In this document: positions 26,161 through 35,269 of the stretch, in pieces
How the letters are laid out: the number at the start of each line of letters is the position of its first letter
How positions within the stretch are numbered: the stretch's first letter is position 1
From: Gammaproteobacteria bacterium
GTDB lineage: Bacteria; Pseudomonadota; Gammaproteobacteria; Steroidobacterales; XN24
Direction: 5' to 3'
DNA length: 64,000 bases
NCBI GenBank assembly: GCA_029287575.1
Contig: JARFQW010000032.1
Coordinates: 1 to 64,000, forward strand
The notes under the pieces: generated by a model
Databases searched by the model: none
Told to the model about the DNA's origin: nothing
What the model saw: only the letters and a program-made list of their open reading frames with translations
Translations under genes and position numbers: made by a program

Positions 26161-27174
26161 ATGAAAGCCGTTGCCTACAGGACCCCCGGCCCCATCGATC
26201 GGGAGGATGCCTTGGAAGACGTCGATCTGGAGATGCCGACGGCCGAAGGCCGCGATCTCCTCGTCCGGATCCATGCCGTGTCGGTCAACCCCGTGGATGC
26301 CAAGGTTAGAGCCGCCATGGCGCCGGAAACCGGATCCTGGCGCGTGCTGGGCTTCGACGCCGCCGGCGTCGTCGAGGCGATCGGATCTGAGGTGCAGGAC
26401 TTTCAGCCGGGCGATCCGGTGTTCTACGCCGGGTCCATCGCCCGACCGGGCACGAACAGCGAGTTTCATCTCGTCGACGAGCGCATTGTCGGCCGCAAAC
26501 CCGCCAGCCTCAGCGACGTCGAGGCTGCGGCACTTCCGCTAACCGCGATCACCGCGTGGGAAATGCTCTTCGACCGGCTGGACGTGAGACATCCCACAGC
26601 CGAGGGCGGTGATCTCATCCTGGTCATCGGCGGTGCGGGGGGTGTCGGTTCGATCACCCTCCAGCTTCTGCGGACCCTGACCGATCTGACCGTGGTCGCC
26701 ACCGCGTCACGGCCAGAGACCCAGGATTGGGTGCGCGAGTGTGGTGCCCATCACGTCATCGACCATCGCCAGCCGCTGGTGTCTCAGGTCGAGGCCCTGG
26801 GACTTGGTGCGCCCGGCTACGTATTCTCGACTACGCACACCGGCGAGCATCTGTCCGACATCGTCCAGCTTATTGCTCCGCAGGGCCGCTTCGGCCTCAT
26901 CGACGACCCCGACGTGCTCGACGCGAAGCCGTTCAAGCAAAAGGCCGTGTCGCTGCACTGGGAGTTCATGTTTACGCGGCCGGTTTTCGACACGCCGGAC
27001 TTGGCGGAGCAGGGCAAGCTGCTGAACGAAGTGGCGGCGCTGGTCGACGCGGGCCGGATCCGCTCAACGGCCACCGAGATTGCCGGCAGGATCGATGCGG
27101 CGACGCTGCGCGCGGTCCATGGGCAGATCGAGAGCGGCACGGCGCGCGGCAAGATCGTCCTGGAAGGTTTCTGA
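26161..27174 (+). CDS. Zinc-type alcohol dehydrogenase-like / quinone oxidoreductase family protein
   Basis: The 337-residue MDR-family protein has an N-terminal GroES-like domain and a Rossmann domain with VIGGAGGVGSITLQLLR. It matches the TIGR02817-type zinc-binding alcohol dehydrogenase family in length and in SVNPVDAKVRAAMAPE and LGFDAAGVV. Cysteines for catalytic or structural zinc are lacking, so it is probably a zinc-independent NADPH:quinone or enone reductase. A GGAGA lies six bases before the start. Downstream 220 bases hold no gene. Confidence 0.88.
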   Translation: MKAVAYRTPGPIDREDALEDVDLEMPTAEGRDLLVRIHAVSVNPVDAKVRAAMAPETGSWRVLGFDAAGVVEAIGSEVQDFQPGDPVFYAGSIARPGTNSEFHLVDERIVGRKPASLSDVEAAALPLTAITAWEMLFDRLDVRHPTAEGGDLILVIGGAGGVGSITLQLLRTLTDLTVVATASRPETQDWVRECGAHHVIDHRQPLVSQVEALGLGAPGYVFSTTHTGEHLSDIVQLIAPQGRFGLIDDPDVLDAKPFKQKAVSLHWEFMFTRPVFDTPDLAEQGKLLNEVAALVDAGRIRSTATEIAGRIDAATLRAVHGQIESGTARGKIVLEGF

Positions 27175-27395
27175 GCGGTCTGGCCCGGGTTCGCACCGGG
27201 GCACTCCTCGGGCTCCTTGCTCCATGCATGATCATTCGGCGATGGCATGCCCTGCCACGCCGCTGGCGTCGTGAAATTGTGAAGCCTCGCCTTGACCGGC
27301 CAGGGATGGATTGCTGAACTGAACCACCGCAGCTCTTCTCCCTGCCGTTGGGCATAAACCGGGGTACACCGGCGAAGAATTCGCCGAGGCACATC

Positions 27396-27827
27396 GTGCG
27401 AACCATCGTTCACCTTGTCATTCTGTCGGCTATCGCTCTCACCGCGTGGCAGGAGTTCGGACCCGCGCCGGGGTTTCCCGGCGGCCCTGCAGGGCCCGAT
27501 GCGGTCCTGGCAACGGCCTTCGAATCCCGGCAAAGCAATCTGCAGGTCAAGGGGCAGGGCGTAGTGGCCCGGGTGCTGTCCGATGACCGCGATGGCAGCC
27601 GTCACCAGCGTTTCATCCTTCGTCTTGTCTCCGGTCAGACGGTCCTGATCGCCCACAATATCGACCTGGCACCACGCATACCGGGTATCGAGAACGGCGA
27701 TACGGTGGAATTCCACGGTGAATACGAGTGGAATCCGAGAGGCGGGGTGATCCACTGGACCCTCCACGATCCCGCCGGTCGTCACGTGGGTGGCTGGCTG
27801 AAACACGAAGGGAGGACCTATCAGTAG
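27396..27827 (+). CDS. DUF3465 domain-containing secreted or membrane-anchored protein
   Basis: The 143-residue protein begins with a hydrophobic signal or anchor (TIVHLVILSAIALTAWQEF). The core includes GQGVVARVLSDDRDGSRHQ, TVLIAHNIDLAPRIPGIENG and YEWNPRGGVIHWTLHDPAGR, which match DUF3465, a small beta-rich domain probably of OB-fold type. The GTG at 27396 is preferred to the TTG at 27348 because GAGG lies seven bases before it and the signal peptide begins there. The role is unknown. It converges on the TIR-protein gene. Confidence 0.8.
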   Translation: MRTIVHLVILSAIALTAWQEFGPAPGFPGGPAGPDAVLATAFESRQSNLQVKGQGVVARVLSDDRDGSRHQRFILRLVSGQTVLIAHNIDLAPRIPGIENGDTVEFHGEYEWNPRGGVIHWTLHDPAGRHVGGWLKHEGRTYQ

Positions 27828-27944
27828 AGACGGCTCGGGTTTACCTTCCGACCGGCGAGCCGACTTCGACGACCGAACCGGCGGTGCGGTCTGATGTATC
27901 TGAACGGGGCGCCGAGGCGAATCGTGGCCCGTTCCGCTTATCGC

Positions 27945-29555
27945 TCAGCCGGAAACCTTCAGCCCGGCCTTGCACAGGCCATCGAGAATCAGGTCCCGCA
28001 CATTCGGCTGCCCATACAGCCAGCGGTCGAGAAGAGCCGGTATTTCCTCAGGGCGAAACGGGCAGAGGGCGAGAAACTGGTCCAGGGCTGCGTGGGCTTT
28101 GTCCTGGTTGCCCAGCTGGCCCTGCGTGGCGGCGACCAGCTCCGGGCAAACCCAGTACTGCGGCATGTTGACCCGCTCGATGTATTCCAGGGCAAGCTCG
28201 TACTCGCCCTGGCGATAGTGGTCGTAAAAGATCGCGAACCAGTACCAGCCCGGATGGTTCGGGTTGAGACTAATCGCCCGCTTCACCAGGCCCAGGCCGC
28301 GCTCCCAGTCGCCGGTGAACGCGAACCAGACGCCGACCATTGCCATGGCGTCGGAGTCGCGCGGGTTCAGTTCCAAAGACCGCAGCCCGGCGGACCGACC
28401 CATGCCGACGTCCCGGTGAAAGAACGACGCATCGCAGAGGGCGAACTGGGCCCAGGCATGGTTCGGATCCAGCTCGGTGGCCCGCCGGGCCGCCTGCAGT
28501 GCACGCTCCAGCGAATCGGGCCGCATATTGAAGCCGTGCTTGAATTCCTCGAGGTAGATCAGGCTCTGCGCGGCCCAGGCCGTGGCGTTTCCGGGAGCCT
28601 TCTTGACCGCCAGTTCGGCGGCGGTGCGAGCGATCAGATGGTCTTCGGGGCTGACCCGCTGCCGATACACAAACTGGCGAATCAGCGACTCGTAGACCGT
28701 CAGGGACTTCGGGTCACGCTGCAGGACCGGGGCAGACAAGTCCCGCACCAGGGCGCCGTAGGGGTCGGCCACGGCAGTGACCACGTGATCGGTCAGGTCA
28801 TCCAGAAGCTCGAATACGCTGTCTGCGTCATAGTTCCGATGGTAGTCGTCGCCCCAGATTTGCCTGGCGTTATGGGTATCGGTGAGTCTCGTGCTCAGGC
28901 GCAGGCTGCTTCCCGCCCGGCGCAGCGATCCTTCCAGCACATAGCGTGCGCCAGCCTTCTTGCCGGCTGCGGCCGACGCCTGGGAGGCTACGTTCAGATA
29001 GGAAAAGCGTGCCAGGGCGCTGGAGATGCCGTCGGCCAGTTCCTCGGCCAGGTCAGTCAGTTCCGGATCCGTACCCCTGACCTTGATCGGGGTGACGGCG
29101 ATCCAGGGCCCGGCGTCCTCCGCGGGCTCCGGCGCCAAGGGCGAGGTTTCCGCAGCCGGCGCCGTACCGCCGAGCCTTAAACCCACAGCGTGCACGAGCT
29201 GGACAAGCGCCTCATCTCCCTGGCCCCCGGCCCATGTCGACAGGTCGATCGCGTGGTACTGGCGAAAGCCCATGGGGGGCAGGCCGCCGTCCAGGGTGGT
29301 GGCCACGAGCGTGCCCCGGCTTGCGGCAAACGACGCCTCATCCTTGACCCAGTTGGAGCGGGAACCGGAATCCGACCACGCCACGACGACCGTGCCAGCC
29401 GCCGCGAGTTCGGCTTCGATGATGGTGCTGAACTCGTCGCCGGCCACAATGCGCCGATCCCACCAGACTTCGAAGCCCTCGTCGCCCAGTGCGGCTGCGA
29501 GGCGCTCAATGATTTCGCGATCATCCCGGGCGTAGGAAAGGAATATGTCGGCCAC
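27945..29555 (-). CDS. TIR-domain protein with TolB/FlgO-like and TPR domains
   Basis: The 536-residue protein has an N-terminal TIR domain (about 1-125) starting [15 protein letters not shown]. It contains W69-x3-E73 (WVKDE), the spacing that carries the catalytic Glu in bacterial and plant TIR NADases. A middle domain (about 150-280), with [26 protein letters not shown] and [11 protein letters not shown], resembles the TolB/FlgO-like region found in adenylate-cyclase-linked regulators. The rest is TPR repeats (about 310-520) such as [15 protein letters not shown] and [11 protein letters not shown]. No signal peptide is seen. The start is GTG at 29555 with AGGGGG close upstream, inside a hairpin. 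A signalling or stress role is likely; defence is possible but unproven. Confidence 0.85.
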   Translation of the reverse strand: MADIFLSYARDDREIIERLAAALGDEGFEVWWDRRIVAGDEFSTIIEAELAAAGTVVVAWSDSGSRSNWVKDEASFAASRGTLVATTLDGGLPPMGFRQYHAIDLSTWAGGQGDEALVQLVHAVGLRLGGTAPAAETSPLAPEPAEDAGPWIAVTPIKVRGTDPELTDLAEELADGISSALARFSYLNVASQASAAAGKKAGARYVLEGSLRRAGSSLRLSTRLTDTHNARQIWGDDYHRNYDADSVFELLDDLTDHVVTAVADPYGALVRDLSAPVLQRDPKSLTVYESLIRQFVYRQRVSPEDHLIARTAAELAVKKAPGNATAWAAQSLIYLEEFKHGFNMRPDSLERALQAARRATELDPNHAWAQFALCDASFFHRDVGMGRSAGLRSLELNPRDSDAMAMVGVWFAFTGDWERGLGLVKRAISLNPNHPGWYWFAIFYDHYRQGEYELALEYIERVNMPQYWVCPELVAATQGQLGNQDKAHAALDQFLALCPFRPEEIPALLDRWLYGQPNVRDLILDGLCKAGLKVSG

Positions 29556-29560
29556 GTCAC

Positions 29561-29589
29561 CCCCTGTTCTGCGGTGCGCAGAACAGGGG
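29561..29589. promoter_or_regulatory. Perfect 12-bp inverted repeat between the TIR gene and sstT
   Basis: CCCCTGTTCTGC (29561-29572) and GCAGAACAGGGG (29578-29589) are perfectly complementary around a 5-base centre. On the minus strand the second half of the hairpin contains the AGGGGG that would act as ribosome site for the TIR gene five bases later. On the plus strand it lies just upstream of the sstT -10 box. It may be a dyad operator or an mRNA hairpin that hides the ribosome site. Confidence 0.7.
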
Positions 29590-29593
29590 TCAG

Positions 29594-29599
29594 TATAAT
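29594..29599 (+). promoter_or_regulatory. Consensus -10 box (TATAAT) upstream of sstT
   Basis: A perfect TATAAT lies 37 bases before the sstT start codon. No good -35 hexamer is seen 16-18 bases upstream, where the inverted repeat lies, so the promoter may need an activator or be controlled by a factor that binds the dyad. Confidence 0.55.
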
Positions 29600-29635
29600 T
29601 GCGCGCTCAGCGTCATGCGTCCAAGGCCTTCGTCC

Positions 29636-30841
29636 ATGAAATCTGACGGGATCATCAGTCGTCTGGCCTCCGGCAGCCTGGTGCTGCAGATCGCCATCGG
29701 CATCGGCCTGGGCATCGCGCTTGCACTAATTTCACCCGATACGGCCAGGGGCTCTCTGCTTCTGGGTAATCTCTTCGTGCAGGCCTTGAAGGCGGTCGCG
29801 CCGATCCTCGTGCTGGTCCTGGTCGCATCGGCTATCGCCAACCGGCGGGCAAGCCACGCCTCGCAGCTGGGTCCGATCGTTGTGCTGTACCTGGTGGGCA
29901 CAGTGGCCGCGGCGCTGATTGCGGTGGCCATGAGTCTCCTGTTTCCGACCACGCTGGCACTGCAGGTGACCGAGTTCAGCGCCGATGCGCCTCAGGGCAT
30001 CGCGGAGGTCCTGGGCAACCTGCTGAACAAGCTCGTGGACAATCCGGTGAACGCAGTGCTCACCGGCAACTTCATCGGCATCCTGGTGTGGGGCGTGCTG
30101 CTGGGGGTGTTTCTTCACCAGGCCGCCGAATCGACCCGGCGGATGCTGGCCGACCTCGCCGACGCGGTGACGCATATCGTGCGCCTGGTGATCCGGTTGG
30201 CACCCATCGGCATCTTCGGCCTGGTGGCCGGCAATCTCGCGGAGTCGGGCTTGTCGGTCCTCGGCGGTTACGCGCGGCTGCTGACCGTGCTGCTCGGCTG
30301 CATGCTGATCATGGCGCTGGTCATCAACCCGTTGATCTTCTGGGTCAAGACCCGGCGAAACCCCTATCCAGTGGTGCTGACCGCCTTGCGGGAAAGCGGG
30401 GTCACGGCGTTCTTTACGCGCAGTTCGGCCGCCAATATCCCGGTCAACCTGGCCCTGTGTGAACGGCTGGACCTGGAAAAGGATACCTACGCGGTGTCGA
30501 TTCCGCTGGGTGCGACCATCAACATGGGCGGGGCGGCCATCACGATCACCGTTCTGACCCTGGCGGCCGTGCATACCCTGGGTATCAGCATGGATCTGCC
30601 GTCGATGCTGCTGCTGAGCGTGGTGGCGGCGTTGTCCGCCTGCGGCGCCTCGGGCGTCGCCGGTGGGTCGCTGCTCCTGATTCCGCTGGCTTGCGGCCTG
30701 TTCGGCATTTCGAACGACGTGGCCATGCAGGTGGTCGCCGTGGGCTTCGTGATCAGTATCCTGCAGGATTCCGCCGAGACCGCCTTGAACAGCTCCACGG
30801 ATGTCGTTTTTACCGCCGCGGTGGCAACGAAAACGTCTTGA
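29636..30841 (+). CDS. sstT: Serine/threonine:sodium symporter SstT-like
   Basis: The 401-residue protein belongs to the dicarboxylate/amino-acid:cation symporter (DAACS) family. It has eight or more membrane helices, and the substrate-binding hairpins carry [13 protein letters not shown] and [16 protein letters not shown], followed by [17 protein letters not shown]. These are typical of SstT, which imports serine and threonine with Na+. The Met at 29636 is favoured over 29615 because AAGG is upstream and the SstT N-terminus begins there. It is divergent from the TIR gene. Confidence 0.9.
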   Translation: MKSDGIISRLASGSLVLQIAIGIGLGIALALISPDTARGSLLLGNLFVQALKAVAPILVLVLVASAIANRRASHASQLGPIVVLYLVGTVAAALIAVAMSLLFPTTLALQVTEFSADAPQGIAEVLGNLLNKLVDNPVNAVLTGNFIGILVWGVLLGVFLHQAAESTRRMLADLADAVTHIVRLVIRLAPIGIFGLVAGNLAESGLSVLGGYARLLTVLLGCMLIMALVINPLIFWVKTRRNPYPVVLTALRESGVTAFFTRSSAANIPVNLALCERLDLEKDTYAVSIPLGATINMGGAAITITVLTLAAVHTLGISMDLPSMLLLSVVAALSACGASGVAGGSLLLIPLACGLFGISNDVAMQVVAVGFVISILQDSAETALNSSTDVVFTAAVATKTS

Positions 30842-30907
30842 CCACTGACTAAAACACGCCGGGCCGGTCTCGAAGAGGCTGGCACCGGCTCCAGCAGGAG
30901 ACCGCCG

Positions 30908-31825
30908 ATGCATCATGAGACCCCAGGCTTGTCCAAGGGCGAGGAATCCCGCCCGATTCCCCAGGAAGCGTTCGACTGGTACGACGAATACGCTCATGGC
31001 CTGATCGACCGGCGCACCTTCATGACGCGGCTGGCCGGGCTCGGCGCGCTGGGTTTCAGCATGAGCGTGCTGACCGGTTCGCTGCTGCCCGACTACGCAA
31101 AGGCCGAGCAGGTGTCCTTCAATGATCCCGATCTGAAGGCGACGTACGCAAAATACCCGTCTCCCAAGGGCCACGGCGAATGCCGGGGTTACCTGGTGAC
31201 GCCGGCCGCGCTGGAAGGCAAGGCGCCGACAGTTCTGGTCGTGCACGAGAACCGGGGTCTCAACCCCTACATCAAGGACGTGGCCCGACGCCTCGCGAAG
31301 GCCGGATTCATCGCGTTTGCGCCCGACGCCCTGTATCCGTTGGGTGGTTATCCGGGTAACGACGACGATGGCCGCGCCATGCAGCGGAGCATGGACCGGG
31401 CGAAACTGGAGGAAGACTTCATTGCCGCGGCGCGGTTCATCAAGGGCCACGAGGCGAGTACCGGAAAGCTCGGCGCGGTGGGGTTCTGTTTCGGCGGCTA
31501 CGTGGTGAATATGCTGGCCGCCTCGATTCCCGACGAACTGGATGCCGGTGTCCCGTATTACGGCTCTCCGGCAGCAGAAGCCCTGCGATCCAGCGTCAGG
31601 GGCCCGCTCATGCTGCACTTCGGCAGCCTGGATGAGCGGGTCAATGCCACCTGGCCGGACTACGAAAAAACCCTGAAGGCCAACGACGCCGAGTACGTGG
31701 CGTATTTCTACGAGGGCGCCAATCACGGCTTTCACAACGACTCCACGAGCCGCTATGCGCCGGCGGATGCCGAACTGTCATGGTCACGGACGATCGAGTT
31801 CTTTACCCGGAACCTGTCCGTGTAG
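30908..31825 (+). CDS. Dienelactone-hydrolase family protein with Tat-type signal
   Basis: The 305-residue alpha/beta hydrolase has an N-terminal twin-arginine signal: DRRTFMTRLAGLGALGF followed by a hydrophobic stretch and cleavage near residue 60. The nucleophile elbow GFCFGGYVV places Cys where dienelactone hydrolases have it. Asp is in the SLDERVNATW region and His in ANHGFHND. The enzyme should act in the periplasm; the substrate is unknown, and related YghX-type proteins are annotated carboxymethylenebutenolidases. AGGAG stands seven bases before the start. Confidence 0.88.
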   Translation: MHHETPGLSKGEESRPIPQEAFDWYDEYAHGLIDRRTFMTRLAGLGALGFSMSVLTGSLLPDYAKAEQVSFNDPDLKATYAKYPSPKGHGECRGYLVTPAALEGKAPTVLVVHENRGLNPYIKDVARRLAKAGFIAFAPDALYPLGGYPGNDDDGRAMQRSMDRAKLEEDFIAAARFIKGHEASTGKLGAVGFCFGGYVVNMLAASIPDELDAGVPYYGSPAAEALRSSVRGPLMLHFGSLDERVNATWPDYEKTLKANDAEYVAYFYEGANHGFHNDSTSRYAPADAELSWSRTIEFFTRNLSV

Positions 31826-32146
31826 ACGACCCGGGACTCAGAGAGACGGGACTTCGCGGTTTCAGGGTTTCCGAGGGCCTTCCTGCTGCTACGCTTCTCT
31901 TCGGACGCGTAAAGGCTAAAAGGTCGACGGATTGCAAAAAAAAAGCAAAACCCTCACCGGCGGCACGGCTGCAGGATACCGGGAGAGATTTTGCAGGCGT
32001 CAGCGAATATCCAGTCGGCCTGCGCGGGCTGCTCGAGCGCGGGATCTTCGGCGCGGCAATATCGCAGGGGCTACCGGAGCGGGGCGCCGCTGACCGTCAG
32101 CGACGCCCAGGGCCCGTCGGCATTTACAACTGATTCAGGAGACCCC
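31826..32146. other. Intergenic region without a recognisable gene
   Basis: About 320 bases lie between the hydrolase and the next gene. It holds a run of nine adenines near 31936-31944 and open frames that resemble nothing I recognise. A promoter for the next gene is expected here but none stands out. Confidence 0.4.
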
Positions 32147-32713
32147 ATGGACTGGAATATTGCGGCATCAATCGCCGAGGTCGTGGGCGCGGTGGCCGTG
32201 ATCATCTCGCTGGTCTACCTCGCCACCGAGGTCCGCAATAACACGAAAGCGCTGAAGGCCTCGGCGGGCTTTGACGCTTCGCTGCAGATGGGTCAGCTCA
32301 ACGAGGCCCTGTTCCAGGCAGTGATCGGCGATACGGAATATCAGCAGGGCCGGGAGTCGCGCTTCACGACCCTCGTGCGCAAGGTTTATAACCCGGAAGC
32401 GGACGTGGACGATCTGACCTCGTCCGACCTGATCCTCCTGCTATTTATCAACCGCTCCATATTCCAGAGGATCGAGGGCGAGTATTACCTGTACCAGCAC
32501 GGGTTCCTCGACGCCGCCCGGTGGGAAGCCAGAAAGTCCTGGGCATGCGGCTACATCGAGCTGCCGCTGGTCAAGGCTTGGTGGGACGATGAGATCAAAC
32601 AGGGCATTTTCCGGCCCGAGTTCATCGCCGCCATCTCCGGGGAGATTAAGGCGCGTCTGAAGGTTCAGGTGGCCGGGGCGGACGGCGCGAGTGGCAGAAG
32701 TCCGGCGAAATAA
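32147..32713 (+). CDS. Hypothetical protein with N-terminal membrane helix
   Basis: The 188-residue protein begins MDWNIAASIAEVVGAVAVII, a membrane helix at residues 3-27, and continues with EVRNNTKALKASAG. A soluble, mostly helical remainder has SWACGYIELPLVKAWWDDE near residues 138-156. I recognise this as a widespread unnamed family of marine and soil proteobacteria in which one N-terminal helix precedes a helical domain, but no function is assigned. AGGAG lies five bases before the start at 32147, which decides against the longer frame from 31991. No operon partner is visible. Confidence 0.72.
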   Translation: MDWNIAASIAEVVGAVAVIISLVYLATEVRNNTKALKASAGFDASLQMGQLNEALFQAVIGDTEYQQGRESRFTTLVRKVYNPEADVDDLTSSDLILLLFINRSIFQRIEGEYYLYQHGFLDAARWEARKSWACGYIELPLVKAWWDDEIKQGIFRPEFIAAISGEIKARLKVQVAGADGASGRSPAK

Positions 32714-32973
32714 CCCGATCGCGCCGGTGCTCGTAACACGGGCCAGGCGTTGACTCCTTGACCCAGGCCGACAGCGGCATGTCGTGCACCTGCGGGTACA
32801 TTGACTATCCTTGGTCACGCCTCGGCCATGAACAGGGTGCCGCTCCACCGTACCGGACGGAACTGGCCCGACCAGGCGGGGTCCATTGCAGTTGACCTTT
32901 GCATGCCGCCGTCCCGCAGGGGCGGCTGGCCCTTTGGCGATCAACGTCAACCAGCTGACCTGGAGAATGCGCA

Positions 32974-33717
32974 GTGAGCTATGACATCGGGGGTAAGACC
33001 GTGCTCGTCACGGGTGCGAATCGCGGTATCGGCAAGGCCTTGGTAGAAACATTTCTTCAGCACGGAGCCGGCAAGGTCTATGCCGCGGTTCGCGCCGTCG
33101 ACAGCGCTGCGCCTCTGGTCGAGGCCCACGGCGACAAGGTGGTTCCGGTGCCTGTCGATCTGGCCGATGCCGGCGCGATCAGCCGCGCGGCGGAAACCGC
33201 GTCGGATGTGGACGTGGTGGTCAACAATGCGGGTGTCCTGACAACCACCGGGCCGCTGGATTCCGACGCCGCGAAGTCGCTGGACTTCGAGCTCAAGGTC
33301 AACGTTTTCGGCCTGCTGCATATGGCGCAGGCGTTCGCGCCTGTGCTGAAGAACAACGGCGGGGGCGTCTTTGTCCAGCTGAACTCGGTCGTCTCCTTCA
33401 AGAGCTTTCCCAACTTCACCACGTACTCGGCGTCGAAGGCTGCCGCTTATTCGCTGACCCAGGCGCTTCGGGAAGTTCTCGGCGCGCAGGGCACCACGGT
33501 CCTTAGCGTGCATCCCGGACCGATCGCCACGGATATGGGCGATGCCGCGGGCCTCACCGATATCGCCGAACCCGCGTCGCTGGTGGGCGAGGCCATCATC
33601 AGGGCGCTCGAAGACGGCGAATTCCACGTCTTCCCCGACTCCATGGCCAGACAGTTCCAGGCGGCCTATGACAGTTTTGCGAAGAACGTGATCGAGGCCA
33701 GCGCCGCCGAGGGCTGA
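32974..33717 (+). CDS. Short-chain dehydrogenase/reductase
   Basis: The 247-residue classical SDR has [10 protein letters not shown] at the cofactor site, NNAGVL, the Ser in [10 protein letters not shown] and YSASKAAAY at the active site. The [12 protein letters not shown] loop after the active site is typical of carbonyl-reductase-like SDRs. The start is GTG at 32974, with GGAG nine bases upstream. It is a cytoplasmic oxidoreductase with unknown substrate. It is followed by a decayed NTF2-like gene 23 bases later, a possible former operon partner. Confidence 0.88.
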   Translation: MSYDIGGKTVLVTGANRGIGKALVETFLQHGAGKVYAAVRAVDSAAPLVEAHGDKVVPVPVDLADAGAISRAAETASDVDVVVNNAGVLTTTGPLDSDAAKSLDFELKVNVFGLLHMAQAFAPVLKNNGGGVFVQLNSVVSFKSFPNFTTYSASKAAAYSLTQALREVLGAQGTTVLSVHPGPIATDMGDAAGLTDIAEPASLVGEAIIRALEDGEFHVFPDSMARQFQAAYDSFAKNVIEASAAEG

Positions 33718-33740
33718 GGACCCGCGCCGCGGTCACGCCG

Positions 33741-34161
33741 TTGAATGACGGCCTGAAGACTGTCACCCGGTTCGCCCTGGCGCTGGACGCCGAAGACTAT
33801 GCCGCGGCGAAACGACTTTTGAGTGACGCCTGTGAGGACGCTTGCCGCGGGGCCATTCATCGCGGACCCCAAGCCATCATCGCGTCGTATCGCGGCAACG
33901 GCGACGCGGCCCGGGCATTCGAATCCATCGACTACGAGAGCCGTGTCGAGCGAGGGTCCGCGGTGTTTTCGGATTCGGTCCGTCGATGACATCAGCCACG
34001 CCGGCCAACGGCTCGTTTTTCGATGTGAGCAGATCGTTCAGACCGGGCATACAGGCCGGATCACGGGGATCGGACATGTGGATCTTCCGGGACAGCTGGA
34101 GGTGCTGCCGAAATTCAAGGCGTTGTTCGAATCGGGGACGTCCGGCGACACAGAGTGCTGA
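33741..34161 (+). pseudogene. NTF2/SnoaL-like protein gene with a frameshift
   Basis: The first frame encodes LKTVTRFALALDAEDYAAAK through AFESIDYESRVERGSAVFSD and stops at 33989. The next frame continues the same fold with DDISHAGQRLVFRCEQIVQT and GRITGIGHVDLPGQLE to 34161. Joining the two frames near 33975-33985 gives a protein of about 140 residues with the order expected of NTF2-like proteins. A single extra or missing base therefore breaks the gene, or the read is wrong at that base. The start codon would be TTG, which is uncertain. Confidence 0.72.
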
Positions 34162-34191
34162 TCAACGTTTCTTGCTGCTAAGGTGTCGCCG

Positions 34192-34560
34192 ATGAAGAAA
34201 CTCCTCAAGGTCCTGGCCATTGCCGGCGCGCTCGCCGTCGCCGGCGTGTTCGCCCTCCGCCTCGCCTCGCCCGAGATCCGGGTGGAGAACCGGTCGGCCA
34301 TGCCTATTGCCGAACTCGTGGTCCGGCTGCCATCGAGCCGGGTGTCGTTCGGCCCTGTCCAGCCAGGCACCGACAGTGGCATTTACTACTCGGCGCGCCA
34401 AGCCGAGGGACAGTACGCTTATGTCATGCGCTTCGAGGGTGGAGAGACCGTCGAAGGCGCCTGTGGTGAGGTGATCCCGTCCGATTTCGCAAAACGACTT
34501 CGTCTCGTCGTGTCTTCCCCGGACGATGTCGAATGCCGGGAGGATGACAAGGTCTTCTAG
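34192..34560 (+). CDS. Small hypothetical membrane-anchored or secreted protein
   Basis: The 122-residue protein opens with MKKLLKVLAIAGALAVAGVF, a signal peptide or anchor, followed by a beta-rich region (IRVENRSAMPIAELVVRLPS, IYYSARQAEGQYAYVMRFEG). Two cysteines near the C-terminus (EGACGEV and VECRED) could form a disulfide. I do not recognise a named family. The start at 34192 follows AAGG; the earlier Met at 34183 lacks a ribosome site. It is a single gene between the frameshifted NTF2-like gene and a DUF2834 gene. Confidence 0.65.
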   Translation: MKKLLKVLAIAGALAVAGVFALRLASPEIRVENRSAMPIAELVVRLPSSRVSFGPVQPGTDSGIYYSARQAEGQYAYVMRFEGGETVEGACGEVIPSDFAKRLRLVVSSPDDVECREDDKVF

Positions 34561-34662
34561 GATCACCGGTACCGGGCATCGCAAGACCCCGGTCCGGGTT
34601 CATTGTCGAATCTCGCGCCATAATTGGCGCCCAGGGCGAGCCGGCCCTGGCCAGGAGCCGAC

Positions 34663-35109
34663 ATGAGCATTTCCAGAAAAGACCTCTGCGTGGTGTACCT
34701 GCTGATTGGCCTGCTGGGCCTGGTCGGCACGTGGGGCAACAACATCGACTATTTCTTTTCAGGCTTGGGGATCGCAGGGGTGAACCTGCTCTTCTGGCAG
34801 GAGACCCTTGCCAATCCGGCCAGCCGGTCGATTACCGTGGATATTCTCTGCCTGGGTATCGCCGCGATCACCTGGATGTTTTTCGAGGCCCGCCGGCTGT
34901 CCATGCGCGGTATTCCGATCTACGTATTCCTGAGCATTTTCGTTGCGATCGGCGCTGCGTTCCCATTCTTCATGGTTCACCGGGAGCGCACCCTGGCGCG
35001 CCTGGAGGTTTCTGACACCGCCGGCAGGCTGTCGAGAGCCGAACTCGCATTCCTCGGGGCTCTGGGTCTGTTGATCGTGGGGTATACGGGGCTTGCGCTG
35101 ACGAGGTGA
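34663..35109 (+). CDS. DUF2834 integral membrane protein
   Basis: The 148-residue protein has four predicted helices: CVVYLLIGLLGLVGTWG, a second around residue 35, VDILCLGIAAITWMFFEARR and PIYVFLSIFVAIGAAFPFFM, with a further one at the end. The order matches DUF2834, including the ANPASRSITVD loop, FFEARRLSM and the following MVHRE. The function is unknown. GGAG stands five bases before the start at 34663, which supports it over the frame opening at 34624. Confidence 0.8.
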   Translation: MSISRKDLCVVYLLIGLLGLVGTWGNNIDYFFSGLGIAGVNLLFWQETLANPASRSITVDILCLGIAAITWMFFEARRLSMRGIPIYVFLSIFVAIGAAFPFFMVHRERTLARLEVSDTAGRLSRAELAFLGALGLLIVGYTGLALTR

Positions 35110-35269
35110 CGTGGATCCCGCGCATGCAGCTCGGGTCACAGGCCCGGGACCGGGCATTCACATCGCTGTGGCCGACAGGCGTGCGCCGATGAGATCGATG
35201 GGAGCGGGACGCCGGCAAGCCGAGTTCCCGCTGTGTGCCGGATTTGTGCGCAGGCCGATCGGCGAACGC

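Noticed and set aside
27945-30841. A TIR-based phage defence system with sstT
   Set aside because: The transporter is a normal SstT and no other defence gene is nearby; divergence alone does not support a defence island.
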